Shown here one piece after another: positions 1-11,672 of a stretch of 64,000 nucleotides of DNA (position 1 is its first letter; the number at the start of each line of letters is the position of its first letter). This stretch comes from Motacilla alba alba (lineage: Eukaryota; Chordata; Aves; Passeriformes; Motacillidae). The notes under the pieces were generated by a model that saw only the letters and a list, made by a program, of their open reading frames with translations, searched no databases and was not told the DNA's origin. Both the position numbers and the translations under genes were made by a program. The DNA lies in assembly GCF_015832195.1 (NCBI RefSeq), contig NC_052020.1:8996254-9060253 (forward strand). Reading direction: 5' to 3'.

Positions 1-113
1 GAGGGGTGTAGGGATTAGACTACAGAGTGGGGGTCTGGCGGCGAGCAGCCTCCCCACAGCATGGCTGGCAGCACGGAGCATCCCAGCGAGGCATTCCAGC
101 TCCCAAGGTGTCC

Positions 114-3100
114 TCACAGGCTGAGGAAGTCCTCCTTCCGGTACCCCTTCTGCAAGGAGACAGCCCCATCAGGCACACAGAGCCCCTCTGCTCCGGCACT
201 GACGGGCCACACCGTCCCCTCCCCACCCGCACAGGGACAATGCTCGGGGATGTGCCCACACCTGAGGAAAAGCGGGCGTGGAGCAGGGCCCCAGCATATC
301 CTGGGAAGCATTTGGGTGGTGTGGCTCTCCAGGATGAATCCCCCGCACTGGCTGCGGGAGGCTCTGGAATGGGTACGTACCATCTTGAAGTCCCGGTGGA
401 GCTTGGTGTACTGCCACATGTTCCCCAGGAGGCTGGCGGCGGCTCGGGAGGACTTCTCGTTGTCCGAGCTGGGAAAGGGACAGGATGCAATGAGGTTTTG
501 GGGACCACTGAGCATGGGACAGTGCCCATCAGCCCAAGGAGACCAACCCAGAGGGGCCTGGAGGGACTGGGGGCTTGGTGAGGGTGGGGAGAGGCAGGAG
601 GTGAATGGCTGGATCCCACAATAATAGGCAGGAGCAGGAAGAGGTTCCCTGATGGGAAAAGGCAGCTATGGTGATGGTGGGATGTCCTTAGTGGGTGACA
701 AAGGGCTGGCAGGTGGCCACGAGGCCACTCTGAGCTAGTCTGGGGACTCCCAACACCAAGGCTTGGGAAGGGAAACTTGTGACCCTCTGCCAAGGTGCTA
801 GGGCAGGGAAGGAGAGGAGAGCAGGACAGGAGGCCGGGTGTGAGCTGGGACACGCAGCTCCCACCTGTCCCGTCGCTTCTTGATGAAGAAGAGCTTCCTG
901 AGGCCGTCGAAGTAGACGATGTCGCGGGCGGCCATGGGGCTCTCCACCACCAGGTTGTTGAGCACCGCGATGATGTTCACGATGACATCAGCGGGCGGGG
1001 CCTTGTCCCCGACACTCCCTGGCAGCTTCTCGATCAGGTGGCTGACCACCTTGGTGGCTGCGGGCAAAGGGCACATCAGGGCTGGTGGCCAGAGCCGGAG
1101 GGGACAGAGCCATGTCTGGGAACAAGGGAGGGAGCAGCCCGCAGGCTCAGCTGCATGTGGAGATGCGGCAGGCAGGATGGGGTTGGGATGTGGCTGGAGA
1201 TAACGGGAGGCAAAGGAAAAGGTTGGCAAGCACCCCCCAGCCCTGGCTGACCCCTGGCACTCACACATCTCATCCTTGTTGCGGGCGTGGCGGGACAGGT
1301 TGCGGATGAGGCCGGTGAGGGAGCGCAGCTGGTGGTGGTCGGCGGTGCGGACGCGGTCCAGCACGGGATTCAGGATGCGCTCCTGCTCCAGCGCCAGCCG
1401 GCTCAGCACACCCGCCCACTGCAAGGCAAACACTCCCTTGGAGACCCCGCCAGCTCCCTGCTCCTCCTCCTCCCACTCACTGGGAGCAGGTCAGGGTGAA
1501 CCCTGCCCAGGTGCCCCCCTCCCAGCACGGCTGTGGGACCCCCGGGCCTCACCCTGCGGTCCCCGGCCGTGATGTTCTGCAGGGCACCCGAGGCCGCCTC
1601 CGTCGTGTGCTTGTTGAGCTCACAGCGCTGCAGCAGCCGGTTGTAGATGCCCACGATCTGCGGGTTCCAGAGCCACTCCATGCCCTTGGGGTCCTTGGAG
1701 ACCTCCGTGAAGGTGACGATGTCTGCGTTCAGGTAGTGCTGAGGGACAGGGGCATTGTTAGACCCTGGGGATGTCCCCTCCTCGGTGTCCCTCACAGCCA
1801 GCGTTGCCTTTTCCATACCTGCCTGGCCTGAACTGCCGGGCAGGGAGCTGGCAGGTCACCTTGGCTACATCATGCCCCATGGCATGGAAAAGCAGGGGTT
1901 CAGCACCTGATTCACCCCAAACACCTGATTCACCCTCCGCTGAGCTCACCCGTGTGTCCCACCCACCAGCGAAGGCCGGCGTCCACCTCCGCCCTGGCAT
2001 CATCCCTGCTGCCAGCGCTTCCCAGTGCCAGCCCCACCCCGCTGACACGGCCAGGATGTGCCCCCACTGACCTCCCGGGCTTTCTTGCTCTGGGGGCTGA
2101 AGCAGCCCACCAGCTCCCCTGTCACCGTGCCGCCGGCGTTCCTCCGGTGGCCCTCGAGGCGCTGGAGCGAGGATGGGGGCATCTCGTCGTACAAGCGGTA
2201 GGAGAGGTTGCGCAGGACGCAGACAGCGTTCTCCACGCTCTGGGGGGCACAGGGGACATGAGGGTGTCATCCCTGGGCCACCTGCAGGGTGTGTCCAGCT
2301 GGCACAGGGGCTCCATAGCCGAGTCATGACACCGGGTGTGCCCAGTGAGCCCAGCTGGTGGACTCCATGCAGCTAGGCTGGTTCTCCCAGCATCACGCCA
2401 AGATGTGCCTTTGCACAACGGGGTGGGGGAGCAGCGCCTCAGCTCCTCCACCACCAGCTCGGGGGGCTCACCTTGTCCTCCGACTTCCCCACCTCCAGGG
2501 AGCTGTTCACGTAGTGGATCATGGAGTCCACCAGCCCGTGGCACTCGCGCATCTTCTGCCGGGTCTGCTGGCTGGCAGAGCTCAGGTTCCTGCATGGGAA
2601 CAGGGTTCTGTCACGGAGAGAAGGGGTTTCCCCACAGCCACACCTTCCTGAGCCCAAAAAAAAAAAGGCCCTGCAGACAGAGCTCCCGTCTCTCCCTCCC
2701 TCCCTCCCTCCAAAAATTTGCTCCCAGTGGGAGGACCTGGAGGAGATACCTGAGGAAGCCCGTGGAGTTATAAAAGATCTCTGCCTCTGAGGGGTTCTGC
2801 TGGATGACACCCGAGGCCCCCAGCCCAGAGAGAGGGACCAGGACCAGGTCTGTGAGCTGCTCCAGTGTGTCCCGGGCCAGGCGATCCTTCAGGTTGTCAC
2901 TGGAGGACAGATTCCACAGGATCCCTGCACAGAAGGGGACCCTCAGTACTGGAATAGCCGGAGAGCACATCCCCCTCCCCGGGGGGCTCATGCTAGTGAC
3001 AACCAAGCAAAGGGATCATCCCCGTGGAGCTCCACTCACATGAGGGAAGTAGAGGCCATCCCTGGGGGAGGAGGACCCCTGCCCACCCCGGTGTTGTCCC

Positions 3101-6048
3101 CAACCTGTGACGTTCTTGCGGAGCTCGTCGTCGGGCTCCCGCAGGGTGCGCATCAGCTCATAGATGCCGTTCTCCTCCACCAGCGCCAGCTTGTTCTCGG
3201 CGTTGTCGTAGATGAGGTTGCGCATGGCGCCGGTGGCGTGGCGCTGCACCTCCTGGTTCGGGCTGTTGAACAGCTTCACCAGCTTGGGCATGGCCTGCAG
3301 GCTGCGGGCCTGGGGGACGGCCCGGGGGGGTCAGACATGCTGCGTTCCCAGGGCTCCCTCAGGCCCCTGCACCTGCCCGCGGTGTTGGAGGGACTGGGAA
3401 ACCCCCCGTTCCCTCTGGGAAACCCTCTCCTCCCACCCTTCTGGGGGCTCACCTGCTTCTTGGCGCTGCTGTCGCTGTAGCACTTGTGCTGCAGGTAGGC
3501 AGCGCCCAGCACCTGCAGGTTGGGGTCGCTGGCGATCAGGTACTTCACTGCCGAGGGCAGGTCGATGTCGTCAAACCTGGAACCACAGCCGGGTGAGTCC
3601 CAGCAGAGCACCCCACAGGATCCTCCACCCCTGCATCCCCACCATGTCCCCCATCTCCAAGGAGTCCCACCAACCCATCTCCTTCCCACTATGCCCTGGG
3701 CATGGGACTCCGTTCCCAGTGGAATGAGCATCATCCTCCTGCCACGCCTCAGGACGTGCCCATGGAGGAGCCAGGGTCGGGGCAGGGCACACTTGGAGAT
3801 CAGCCTGTGCGGCGGTGCAAGCTGCGCCCACCATCCCACCCCTCTTGCCAACATCCCTTGTGCCCAGTGCGAGCTGGAGGGGTTCATCCTCCTCCAGCAG
3901 GGTGGGACGCACCCCTCCCACAGTGGGGACGAGGACCAGGACGCCCCGGAGCAGCCCCCGGCCCTCACCCGCCGGCGTGGTGTCCGAGCAGCGCGCCGTG
4001 CCCGTTGTACATCTCCATGGCGCGCGGCTCCGCGAGGTGGTGGCCGGACTCGGCCAGGCTGCGCACGGAGGGGGCGCGGGAGCTGTGCTCCCCCAGCCCC
4101 AGGAAGGCGCCGCCGCCTCCCGCGGGCATGGTGCCGAAGGAGCCGGCGCTCAGCCGTGAGCGGTTGTTGCTCTGGAAGCGCTGCAGCGTGCGCATGGCGG
4201 GCGCGCGGATGGTGCGGCTCGGCGGCCCCTCGGCGCCGTCCAGCCAGTCGCAGGCGGCCTTGGCGGCCGTGCCGGAGCTCAGCTGCCGCTCGAAGGCGAA
4301 GGAGCGGCCGAAGCCGCCGCCGGCCTGGCTCTTGTAGAGCTGCCGGTGGCCCGGCGCGTCCAGCTGCTCCGACAGGACGCTGTAGCGGTCGTCGGCGAGC
4401 GGGACGGGCCCGTCGGCCAGGCGCAGCGAGCGCAGCGACAGCGTGTCCAGGTTCTGCCGGCAGCGGAAGTTGCGCTCGTGGAAGGAGCTAGGCCGCGGCG
4501 AGGCGGTGGCCGCCTGCGAGGCCGCGTAGCCGGCGGCGTACGCGCGGCCCTTGGCCAGGCCCCCGTTGCTGATGGTGGCCACGCGCTTGTGCGGGGTGAG
4601 GTCCACGGCCGAGCGCGAGGACCAGCCGCTGCCCCGCAGCGTGCCGAAATCCTTCTTGGCCAGCGGCTGGTACAGCTGCGGGGGGGAACATGGGAGGTCA
4701 GGAGTCCATCCCTCCACCTCCACCAGGGGAGCGCGGAGCTCTCCTCAGCGGGCAGGGGATGGAGCCCCCGGTACGTACCGAGGCCTTGGGGTCCACGCCA
4801 TTGCTCTGGGAGCGGGAGCTGAAGGAGGAGCGCAGGGTCGAGCTGTACTGACCGCCTGCAGGACAGCCACAGACAGAGGAGGCAGAGTCAGCGTGGGCAG
4901 GGCAGGGAGCGAGCTGGAGATCAAAGATCGCCCCAGCTCATCCCAGGGGGACCTGCTGCGGGAACCGCGGCACCGCAAGCAGAGCTGGGGGGACAAAGGG
5001 GTGGGAGGAGGCCGCCTTCACCTGCCCGCTGGCCACGGGGAGCCCAAGTGGCCTCCCCGCCCTGCCAGTGCCCCGACGGCGAGGGCACTAATTGCCACCT
5101 TGGCGGGGACGCCGCGGCTCAGCCCGGTCCCCCCTGCCGCGGCTGGATCAGCAACCCAGGCATTCCTCACAGCCAGTCCCGGCTCCCCCGCCCTGGGAAC
5201 GGCACCTGGAACCCCAAGTGTCCCCCATGGCACCTCACGCTGCCCATCTGCCCTGCCACCGCCCCAGGGCCGCCGGCGGGGCACGACAGGGACGGGACAG
5301 GGACGCCGCCAGTGCTGGTGGTGCCTGGAGCGTGACTCACGCCTGGGGCAGCCCTCGGGGTGTCGGAGGGGTCCGTCCCCAGCACTGGGGTCCCCAGCGC
5401 GGGGGTCGGGGCTCGGGGGATCCCGGCGGTGCCGGGCGGGGCGGCAGGGCGGAGGCCGCCGGCGCAGACGTTAAATGGAGGAGCTGGAGCCAGGCCAGCG
5501 CCGCCGCTCAAGGCTGGGGGGGCTCTGCCAGGGCGGGAAAATCCTCCCCCCTGCCAGCCCAATGCGGGGTGTGGGACCCCTCCAGCGCAAAGCCCTCCAA
5601 GGGCAGCTGGGGGAACTGAGGCAGGACCCCGAGCGGGGTAAAACGAGCCCACGCTGGGGCTGAGCTACCCCTGGTCCCAGCGCCGGGGATGCTCGGGGGC
5701 ACGGGGGGGACTCGGTCAGCGTGGGGGGCACCCCCCAACCCCCAACCCAACAGAGCCCAGTTTCGGCCGAGGGGCTCCCACCCCCCGTCCCACCGCGTGT
5801 TCCCGGGGGCTCCCGGGGGCTCTCCCACCTCTGGTGCCGTCGGCGAGGTCCTCGGGGCGGGCGGGCGCTTGCCCCCGCAGCATCATGCGGATGCGGACCT
5901 GCTCCTGGACACGGGCGCTGCGCAGCCGCTGGGCCTCGGCCGCCTCCCGGCCACGCTCGTCCAGCTGCCGGTCCGAGGGCAAGGCCAGCGAGCACACACC
6001 GGCCTCGGGCTGCAGGGCCGACAGCAGGAAGGCGTTAGTCTCCTGCAT
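114..6048 (-). CDS. PKP3: Plakophilin-3, complete, 13 coding exons
   Basis: Desmosomal plaque armadillo protein that links desmosomal cadherins and desmoplakin to keratin filaments; also nuclear and in mRNP granules. Coding exons in transcript order: 5829-6048, 4779-4855, 3969-4675, 3453-3576, 3105-3309, 2750-2924, 2472-2589, 2072-2239, 1553-1738, 1265-1418, 865-1057, 381-468, 114-149. All have GT-AG ends and join in frame to 816 aa (human 797). It starts MQETNAFLLSALQPE and ends GYRKEDFLSL. The first 300 or so residues form the Ser/Arg-rich head, mostly in the 707-nt exon. Armadillo repeats follow, for example PNQEVQRHATGAMRNLIYDN near residue 390 and NKDEMSTKVVSHLIEKLPGS late in the protein. 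The start is the first ATG of the only open N-terminal exon. It is transcribed away from B4GALNT4's 3' end, same strand, as in human 11p15.5. The 3' UTR runs off the left edge. Confidence 0.96.
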
Positions 6049-6290
6049 GGTGCCGAGGGGCCGCGGCCAGCCCGGCCGCCCTGCGCAGGTGAGCGGCGGC
6101 AGTGGCGGCGTTCCGGCGTTCCCCAGCCGTAGGGAGGCTCCGTCCCGGCCCGTCCGTCCCGCCCCGCCGCCACGCCTCGCCGGGAAAAGGAGGGGGCCCC
6201 ACCGGGGCCGCTGTCACCATTGACAGCATCACCATCGTCACCGCCACAGGTGGAGGTGCTCGGGGGTGACCTCATGGGGGTGAGGGAGGT
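6049..6290 (-). promoter_or_regulatory. PKP3 5' UTR and proximal promoter
   Basis: GC- and CpG-rich stretch directly upstream of the PKP3 start codon. No TATA box is seen. It is assigned as promoter from position and composition only; the transcription start is not visible. Confidence 0.4.
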
Positions 6291-6349
6291 GGGTGGGCCA
6301 GGGGTCTGGGGGTCCTACCTTGGGAAAAGCCAGATCCCCTCACAGACAG

Positions 6350-6830
6350 TCACCCCCTGACTCCTGGGCAGCCACACCAGTGAGCCCCAGACCCCCACAC
6401 TGTCCCATCGATGAGCCCAAGACCCCCAGGAAACCCCCCAGAAGAGCCCTGGGCCCCCACAAAACCTCCCCCTTGATCTCTGCCATTGAACCCTGGACAC
6501 CCACATTGTTTCTCCAGCGCGCCCTGGAGACTCATGTGGTCTCCTAGGAGAGCCCCAGACCTTTGGAGCACCTTGCTGCTGACCTCCAGAGGCTCACATG
6601 GCCCTGCCACTGAGCCCCAGACCCCTACAATGTCCCTCCAATGAGCTCAAGACCCCCAGCAAACCTCTGAGGAGAGTGCTCTGGACCCCCAGATGACCCT
6701 CTCTGTCCAGCTCTGGACCCCCAGATTGTCACTCCAGTGAGCCCCAGACCCCCACATGGGCTCCCAGGAGTGTCCCAGACCACCAGGGAGACCCCTCAAC
6801 CAGCCCTGACCACAAAGCCCCAGGCCACCT
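6350..6830. repeat. Degenerate tandem repeat upstream of PKP3
   Basis: The phrase GAGCCCCAGACCCCCA and close variants (GAGCCCAAGACCCCCA, GAGCTCAAGACCCCCA) recur irregularly every 40 to 60 bases, joined by CTCC-rich spacers. It looks like an old, decayed minisatellite. No coding signal is present. Confidence 0.6.
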
Positions 6831-7500
6831 CCACAGGGACCCCCAGATCACTCAAGCCACTTTCTAGGAGCGCTCTGGCCCCCCATCTGGCACAGGGGTC
6901 CAGCCTGGCGTGGGGGCTCCCTGCAGTAATTTCTGGCTGGGCCCTCCCTGCTTTGCTTTTCAAATCAGCCGGGGAATGAAGAAACAACAATAATAAAAAA
7001 GGGGCGGCTGAGCGCCGCGGGCCCGCGGTGACGAACGCGGTGACTCAGGCCCCGCTGCCACCACAGGTACTAATTAGCCTCGCCCCACCTGCCTAGCCGC
7101 CCCATGGCAGCCAGACCGGGGACACCACGGGGACACCACGTCCCCGCGGCCCGCCGTGCTCGGGCTCAGCTCCCGAAGTCGCCACGCCGGTGTCCCGCAG
7201 CCCCGGCTGGCTGCCCGAGCTGCGGCCGTTCTCAGCCCCCGCCGGGGCTCCCGGTGGCTCCGTGTCACCGGCCATCCACAGGTGGCTTGGGGTGAGCGTG
7301 GCCACGCGGGGCTGGCTCTGTGGCCAGCCCTGGCTCAGCGCTTGGCGTCACCGCTCCGGCAGCGACAGCGGCGTTGCGGGCTGGGCCGGGTTTACAACAG
7401 CCGGCGGTGACACCGTGTGCGCTTCGGTCGGGGGTGAAAAGGGCGGCTGTCCCCGAGGAATGTGCCGCCGTCAGCAGGAGCCGCGGCACGGGCGGGGCGG
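6831..7500. other. Intergenic GC-rich stretch, nothing recognised
   Basis: Between the repeat block upstream of PKP3 and the 80-bp repeat. Open frames exist on both strands, but none resembles a protein family and codon content is repeat-like. No regulatory motif can be assigned with confidence. Confidence 0.5.
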
Positions 7501-7730
7501 CAAGAGCTGCGGGCCAGCAGTTTGGGGTGACAGTCCCCCGATGGCCCCCCCAGATCCCCCTTGGTGGCGGGGCAGGCTGGCAAGGGCTGCGGGCCAGCAG
7601 TTTGGGGTGACAGTCCCCCGATAGCCCCCCCAGATCCCCCTTGGTGGTGGGGCAGGGTGGCAAGGGCTGCGGGCCAGCAGTTTGGGGTGACAGTCCCCCG
7701 ATAGCCCCCCCAGATCCCCCTTGGTGGCGC
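7501..7730. repeat. 80-bp tandem repeat, about 2.9 copies
   Basis: Near-identical units begin at 7501, 7581 and 7661, each starting CAAGRGCTGCGGGCCAGCAG and carrying GACAGTCCCCCGAT. The spacing is exactly 80 bases and the differences are a few substitutions. This indicates recent local duplication. It lies in the PKP3-B4GALNT4 intergenic region. Confidence 0.93.
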
Positions 7731-10700
7731 CATCCCGATGTGGCGAGGACCAACGCGGGGGCAGCCCACCCCCCCAACTCTGAGGTTCGTGGGAGCCCCC
7801 TTTTGCCCAGGGGCCGCGCCTGGGCCTTTTGGGGTACAGCACCCAGGAAAACCCCCGAGGGCCCCCCTCTTCTCCCACCGCGGCACCACCCCACGGGCGC
7901 ACCGCGTTTGGCAGAGCTCGGCGGGCGCTCCCAAGCCTCGGAGCCCGGATGAATCACGGGTTCCCCCCGCAGCGGGCGGAGGGGGTGGATCGCTCCCTCT
8001 GCAAGCCAACACTTGCCCGCCGTCCCCGTGCCAGGATCCCGGGGGATCGGGGCCATCGCGGCAGCCCCCCAGCTCCGGGGGACAGAGGGGCTCGGGGGAC
8101 ACCCCTGAGCCCGCTGCCACCCGCACCTGCCCCCAGCTCTGCCTCCCTGCCAAACCCGCATTCCCCCAGCAATGGAAATGGAAACAAATGGAAATTCGGG
8201 GGTCCGGGGGGATTCAAGGGCTTCTTGGAGCTGGAATGGGCAGCGCTTGCCTCATCAAGCAGTTCGTTAATTAGGGAAGGTCGGATAGGAGGGGGATACA
8301 CCAGGGGGCTTAGAAACAGCAAACCGGCACAAGGAAAAACGTTTGAAGCAAAATCGAGGGATTCCCGAGGGGATCCGACCGCAGCTGGAATGACACGGAG
8401 TGAAATAAACCCAACCCGGGCTCCCTGAAGCAGCTGCTGACCACCCCCGGCATGGAGCCACCTCTGTCACTCCCCGGCGGGGCGACAAGAGCCACATGCC
8501 CGGGGAGCCCCGGCTCCGGGGAGCGCCGCGTCCTCTCCCACCCCCCCGAGCAGCAGCGAGTGCCCGTCCCCACGCCCCGGTGCCCGGGGCTGGCCGTGGC
8601 CACCGCTCGCTGCTGGGGCGGGGAGCGGCCGCGGTGGCGGCGCGCAGCCCGGACACCGCGCACGTGCCAGGAGCCACGCTGGGGACACCGAGGCACAGGG
8701 AGGGAGCGAGGGAAAAGCCTCCTGGCCGGAGCTGGCCGCTGCTGGACAGCCACCAGACCCACGTGTGGGAGCGCCAGACCCCCAGCACCACCCCAGCCAG
8801 GGGAAGGGGACAGGGTGCGTGGCAGGGCGAGTGACACCGGCTATCCCCAGGGACCCGCGGTGGGGACAGCGGCGACGATGGCCGGCACGTACCTGGCTGG
8901 GTGGCCCCGGAGGGCAGCTGTCCTGCAGCATCCTCGGGCGGGCGGGCAGGTGCACCCCTGGGTGCTGCGGGGTGCGGGTGGGCGCCGGCGTCTGCGGCGG
9001 GCGTGGGGCGCACGGGCCCGCCCCGCACCTCGCCCAACCAGTCTCCTCGCCGGGGTTTTGCATGGAACCCGCTCGCCTCCCCGCTGAGGCTGCCATCTCG
9101 GGGCTCACCGGGGCTCCCCACAACCTTCAGCACGGCCGGGGAGATCCGGGGGGGGGGCAGCCCCCACAGCGGAGCCACGCCTCGGCCGCCTTGGTGATGC
9201 TGCAAAGAGTCCCCAGGGATCCCCACCGCCACCATGGCCGTGATCCAATGTGTCCTTCCCACCACATCCCCCTGAACACCCAGCTCGGGGCACCCACGGG
9301 TGTAACAGGGAGGGTTTGGGGGTGTCAGAAGGAGAAGATGGAGGAGAGGCAGAGTTTGGGGGGCACAGACATGTTTTGGGATGCAGGGGGCTCCCCCTGG
9401 TTCGCAGGGAGCATGTTTGTGTGCGTGGGATGGAGCAGGAGCCCTTTGAAGCCAGATAAGCTGAGAGGGAGCGTTTGAAACGGGCCAAACCAGTTTGGGG
9501 GGGTCACCACTTAGCTCCTACCACCACTAACCCAGGCCCCCCACCACACCCCACACTCACCAGGGAATGCCAGGAGGGAGCCCCCCGGCAAAGCCCGGTG
9601 CAGGGCAGCAGGTGCCAGGACCCTCCACATGGCCACTGCTGTCACGTGTGGCCCGTTCTCAGCCCGGGCGTGTCAGGAGGTCCCTGTGCTCCCCCCAGCC
9701 TCCACGCCCTCCCCTCTCAGGCCCATGGCTGGGGCAGCCCCTCAGCAAGGGAACTCTAGGCTGGAGTTCGCCTCCACCACCCCCGACAAGCCCCGACACC
9801 TTCGCAGTGTCCCCGCGGGGCAGGGAGGGCCAGGGCTGATCCTCCAGGAGTGGGGACCTGCCCGCACCCCGCTGTCACCTGGGGCTCCAACAGCTGGCCC
9901 GGGAGAGGCTCCCTGTGGCTCCTGCAATTCCCTTGATCCCTGTGTCAACCCGCGGCCACAGCTCAGCCACCGCCGAAGAAACAAACCCTCCGGCGCTGTG
10001 CTGCTGGCCCTGTCCCAAGCAGACACCATCAGCTGCCCCCAAACTGTCCCCAGCACCAGCGGGGCTGGCACTGCTGGCACCAGTCCCTCCCAGCACCAGC
10101 GGCAGCTCTGGATTAGCTGGGCCCGGTGCCCACTCCGATGGTGGTGGCTTTTGGAGCTCTCCAGGCTGGGAAGCTGCTGGAAAAGCTGTGCCTAAGGCCA
10201 GGCTGGTTTTGGGATAGGACTGGTGGCCCGGGGGCCGTGGGGCCACCCGCTCTGCCCAGCCACAGAGCAGCTCCCAGCGCAGCGGGCACAGCCCTCACCC
10301 ACAACAAAGCACTCCCAAAGTGCTGCAAAAAAACAGGGAGCAGGGCAAGGAGAGGGGAGAAACAACTCCTGCCTGCCAGGATGGTCCCTTCCCAACAGAG
10401 CCTGGGGCCACAGCTACCAAATTTGGGACAAAAGATCCCCAGCTTGGCTGTTTGCTGATGGCACATGGGTGGCTGAGCCCCCCTTTTCCACCCTCACCTC
10501 AAACTCGGGGTGCTTGGAGTGAGCCTGGGGGATGCAAATGGGGAATGAAAGACCTGGGTGGGGAGAAACTCCAAGACTGTTTCAGGGAGGAGCCCATGGG
10601 ATTTGAGAGACAGGGGACCTGGCTGAGGAGCAGAAGCCCGTGGCAGGTGGGACACGATAGAACCCGGGAGACACCCACCACGGGAAGCACCAGCACAGGG

Positions 10701-11008
10701 CCGGGACAGGGGCGGGCAGGGACAAGTGTGCCAGGACATGCAGGAGCGCAGGGAACCAGGGCAGCCCGCCCTGGAGCTGGGTGGAGCCCAGGTGTGGGGC
10801 GGAGGCTCAGCAAGCCTGGGCGTGTGGCCGGGCATCAAACAGGGTGCTGCCTCCTCCTCCTCGCATGGAAACAGCACGGAATGCTGCTGCCCACTCCCAC
10901 CCCAGAGAGGGAACCAAGGGACAAAGGGCAACCTGGCTCCCATGCCCTGCATCCCTGTCCAGGTGTGGGGGTGATGGAGCAGAGGGAAATCTCAGCCAAG
11001 ACATTGAT
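7731..11008. other. Intergenic region between PKP3 and B4GALNT4
   Basis: About 3.3 kb without a convincing gene. A CpG-dense patch spans roughly 8450-9070. The many long open frames on both strands reflect GC content and match no family. The sequence next to B4GALNT4 (from about 11009) is probably its 3' UTR. Confidence 0.5.
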
Positions 11009-11014
11009 TTTAAT
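11009..11014 (-). terminator. Candidate B4GALNT4 polyadenylation signal
   Basis: TTTAAT on the plus strand reads ATTAAA on the gene strand, about 660 nt downstream of the B4GALNT4 stop. It is the nearest variant signal found. No transcript evidence is available here. Confidence 0.35.
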
Positions 11015-11672
11015 TTTTTAAGAATAAAAAAAAAGACTAAACCAAACAGACAAAAACTTCCTGAAAACAGCTTCCTACCTCATAATTTCACAGAAATTAG
11101 CTTGGAAACGTCATCTGCCCGTACCTGCTCCAGGCTCTGCCTGTCCCCCCAGCCCAGCCTCCCCCCAGCATGGGCAGTGCCAGCCTCAGGGCTCTGCCCC
11201 CCACCCACAGAGTGTCCCCAGTGCCAGATCCCCCCTCCCTCCGTGGGTCCTGGAAGGGGAACAGGAAGGTTTGGGCAGCCCCAGTGGGTTCTTAGCCCTC
11301 CCCAAAGCTCAGCTCCCCAGCCTGACAAGGGGACGAGGTACTGGGTATTTTAGGGAGGGGCAACGCGGGAAAGGGGCTGCAAAGGGATCCTGGATGTCAC
11401 AATGCCACCTCCGGTGTCCCCAGCCTGGCACAGCCCCTCCAGGACCCAGCAAAGCCCCCGGGACCCACCGGCACTAAGGAGTTAATGAATTCATTGCTGA
11501 CTAAATGAGACCCTTAAGAACAAAACCACCTCCACCCGCCGTGGCCCTCCCCGCTCCCCCTCCCCAGGAAAAGCACAGCGGAGGCGCTGGTGCCCCCCGT
11601 GCTGGCACGGTGGCCACGGTGGGGGGGACAGGCAGGTGCCAGGGGTCGGTGGCTACGGGCCGGGCTCGGGCA

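Noticed and set aside
8450..9120. CpG-dense patch with open frames as an extra gene between PKP3 and B4GALNT4
   Set aside because: No conserved protein, no paired splice sites and no counterpart in the syntenic mammalian interval.
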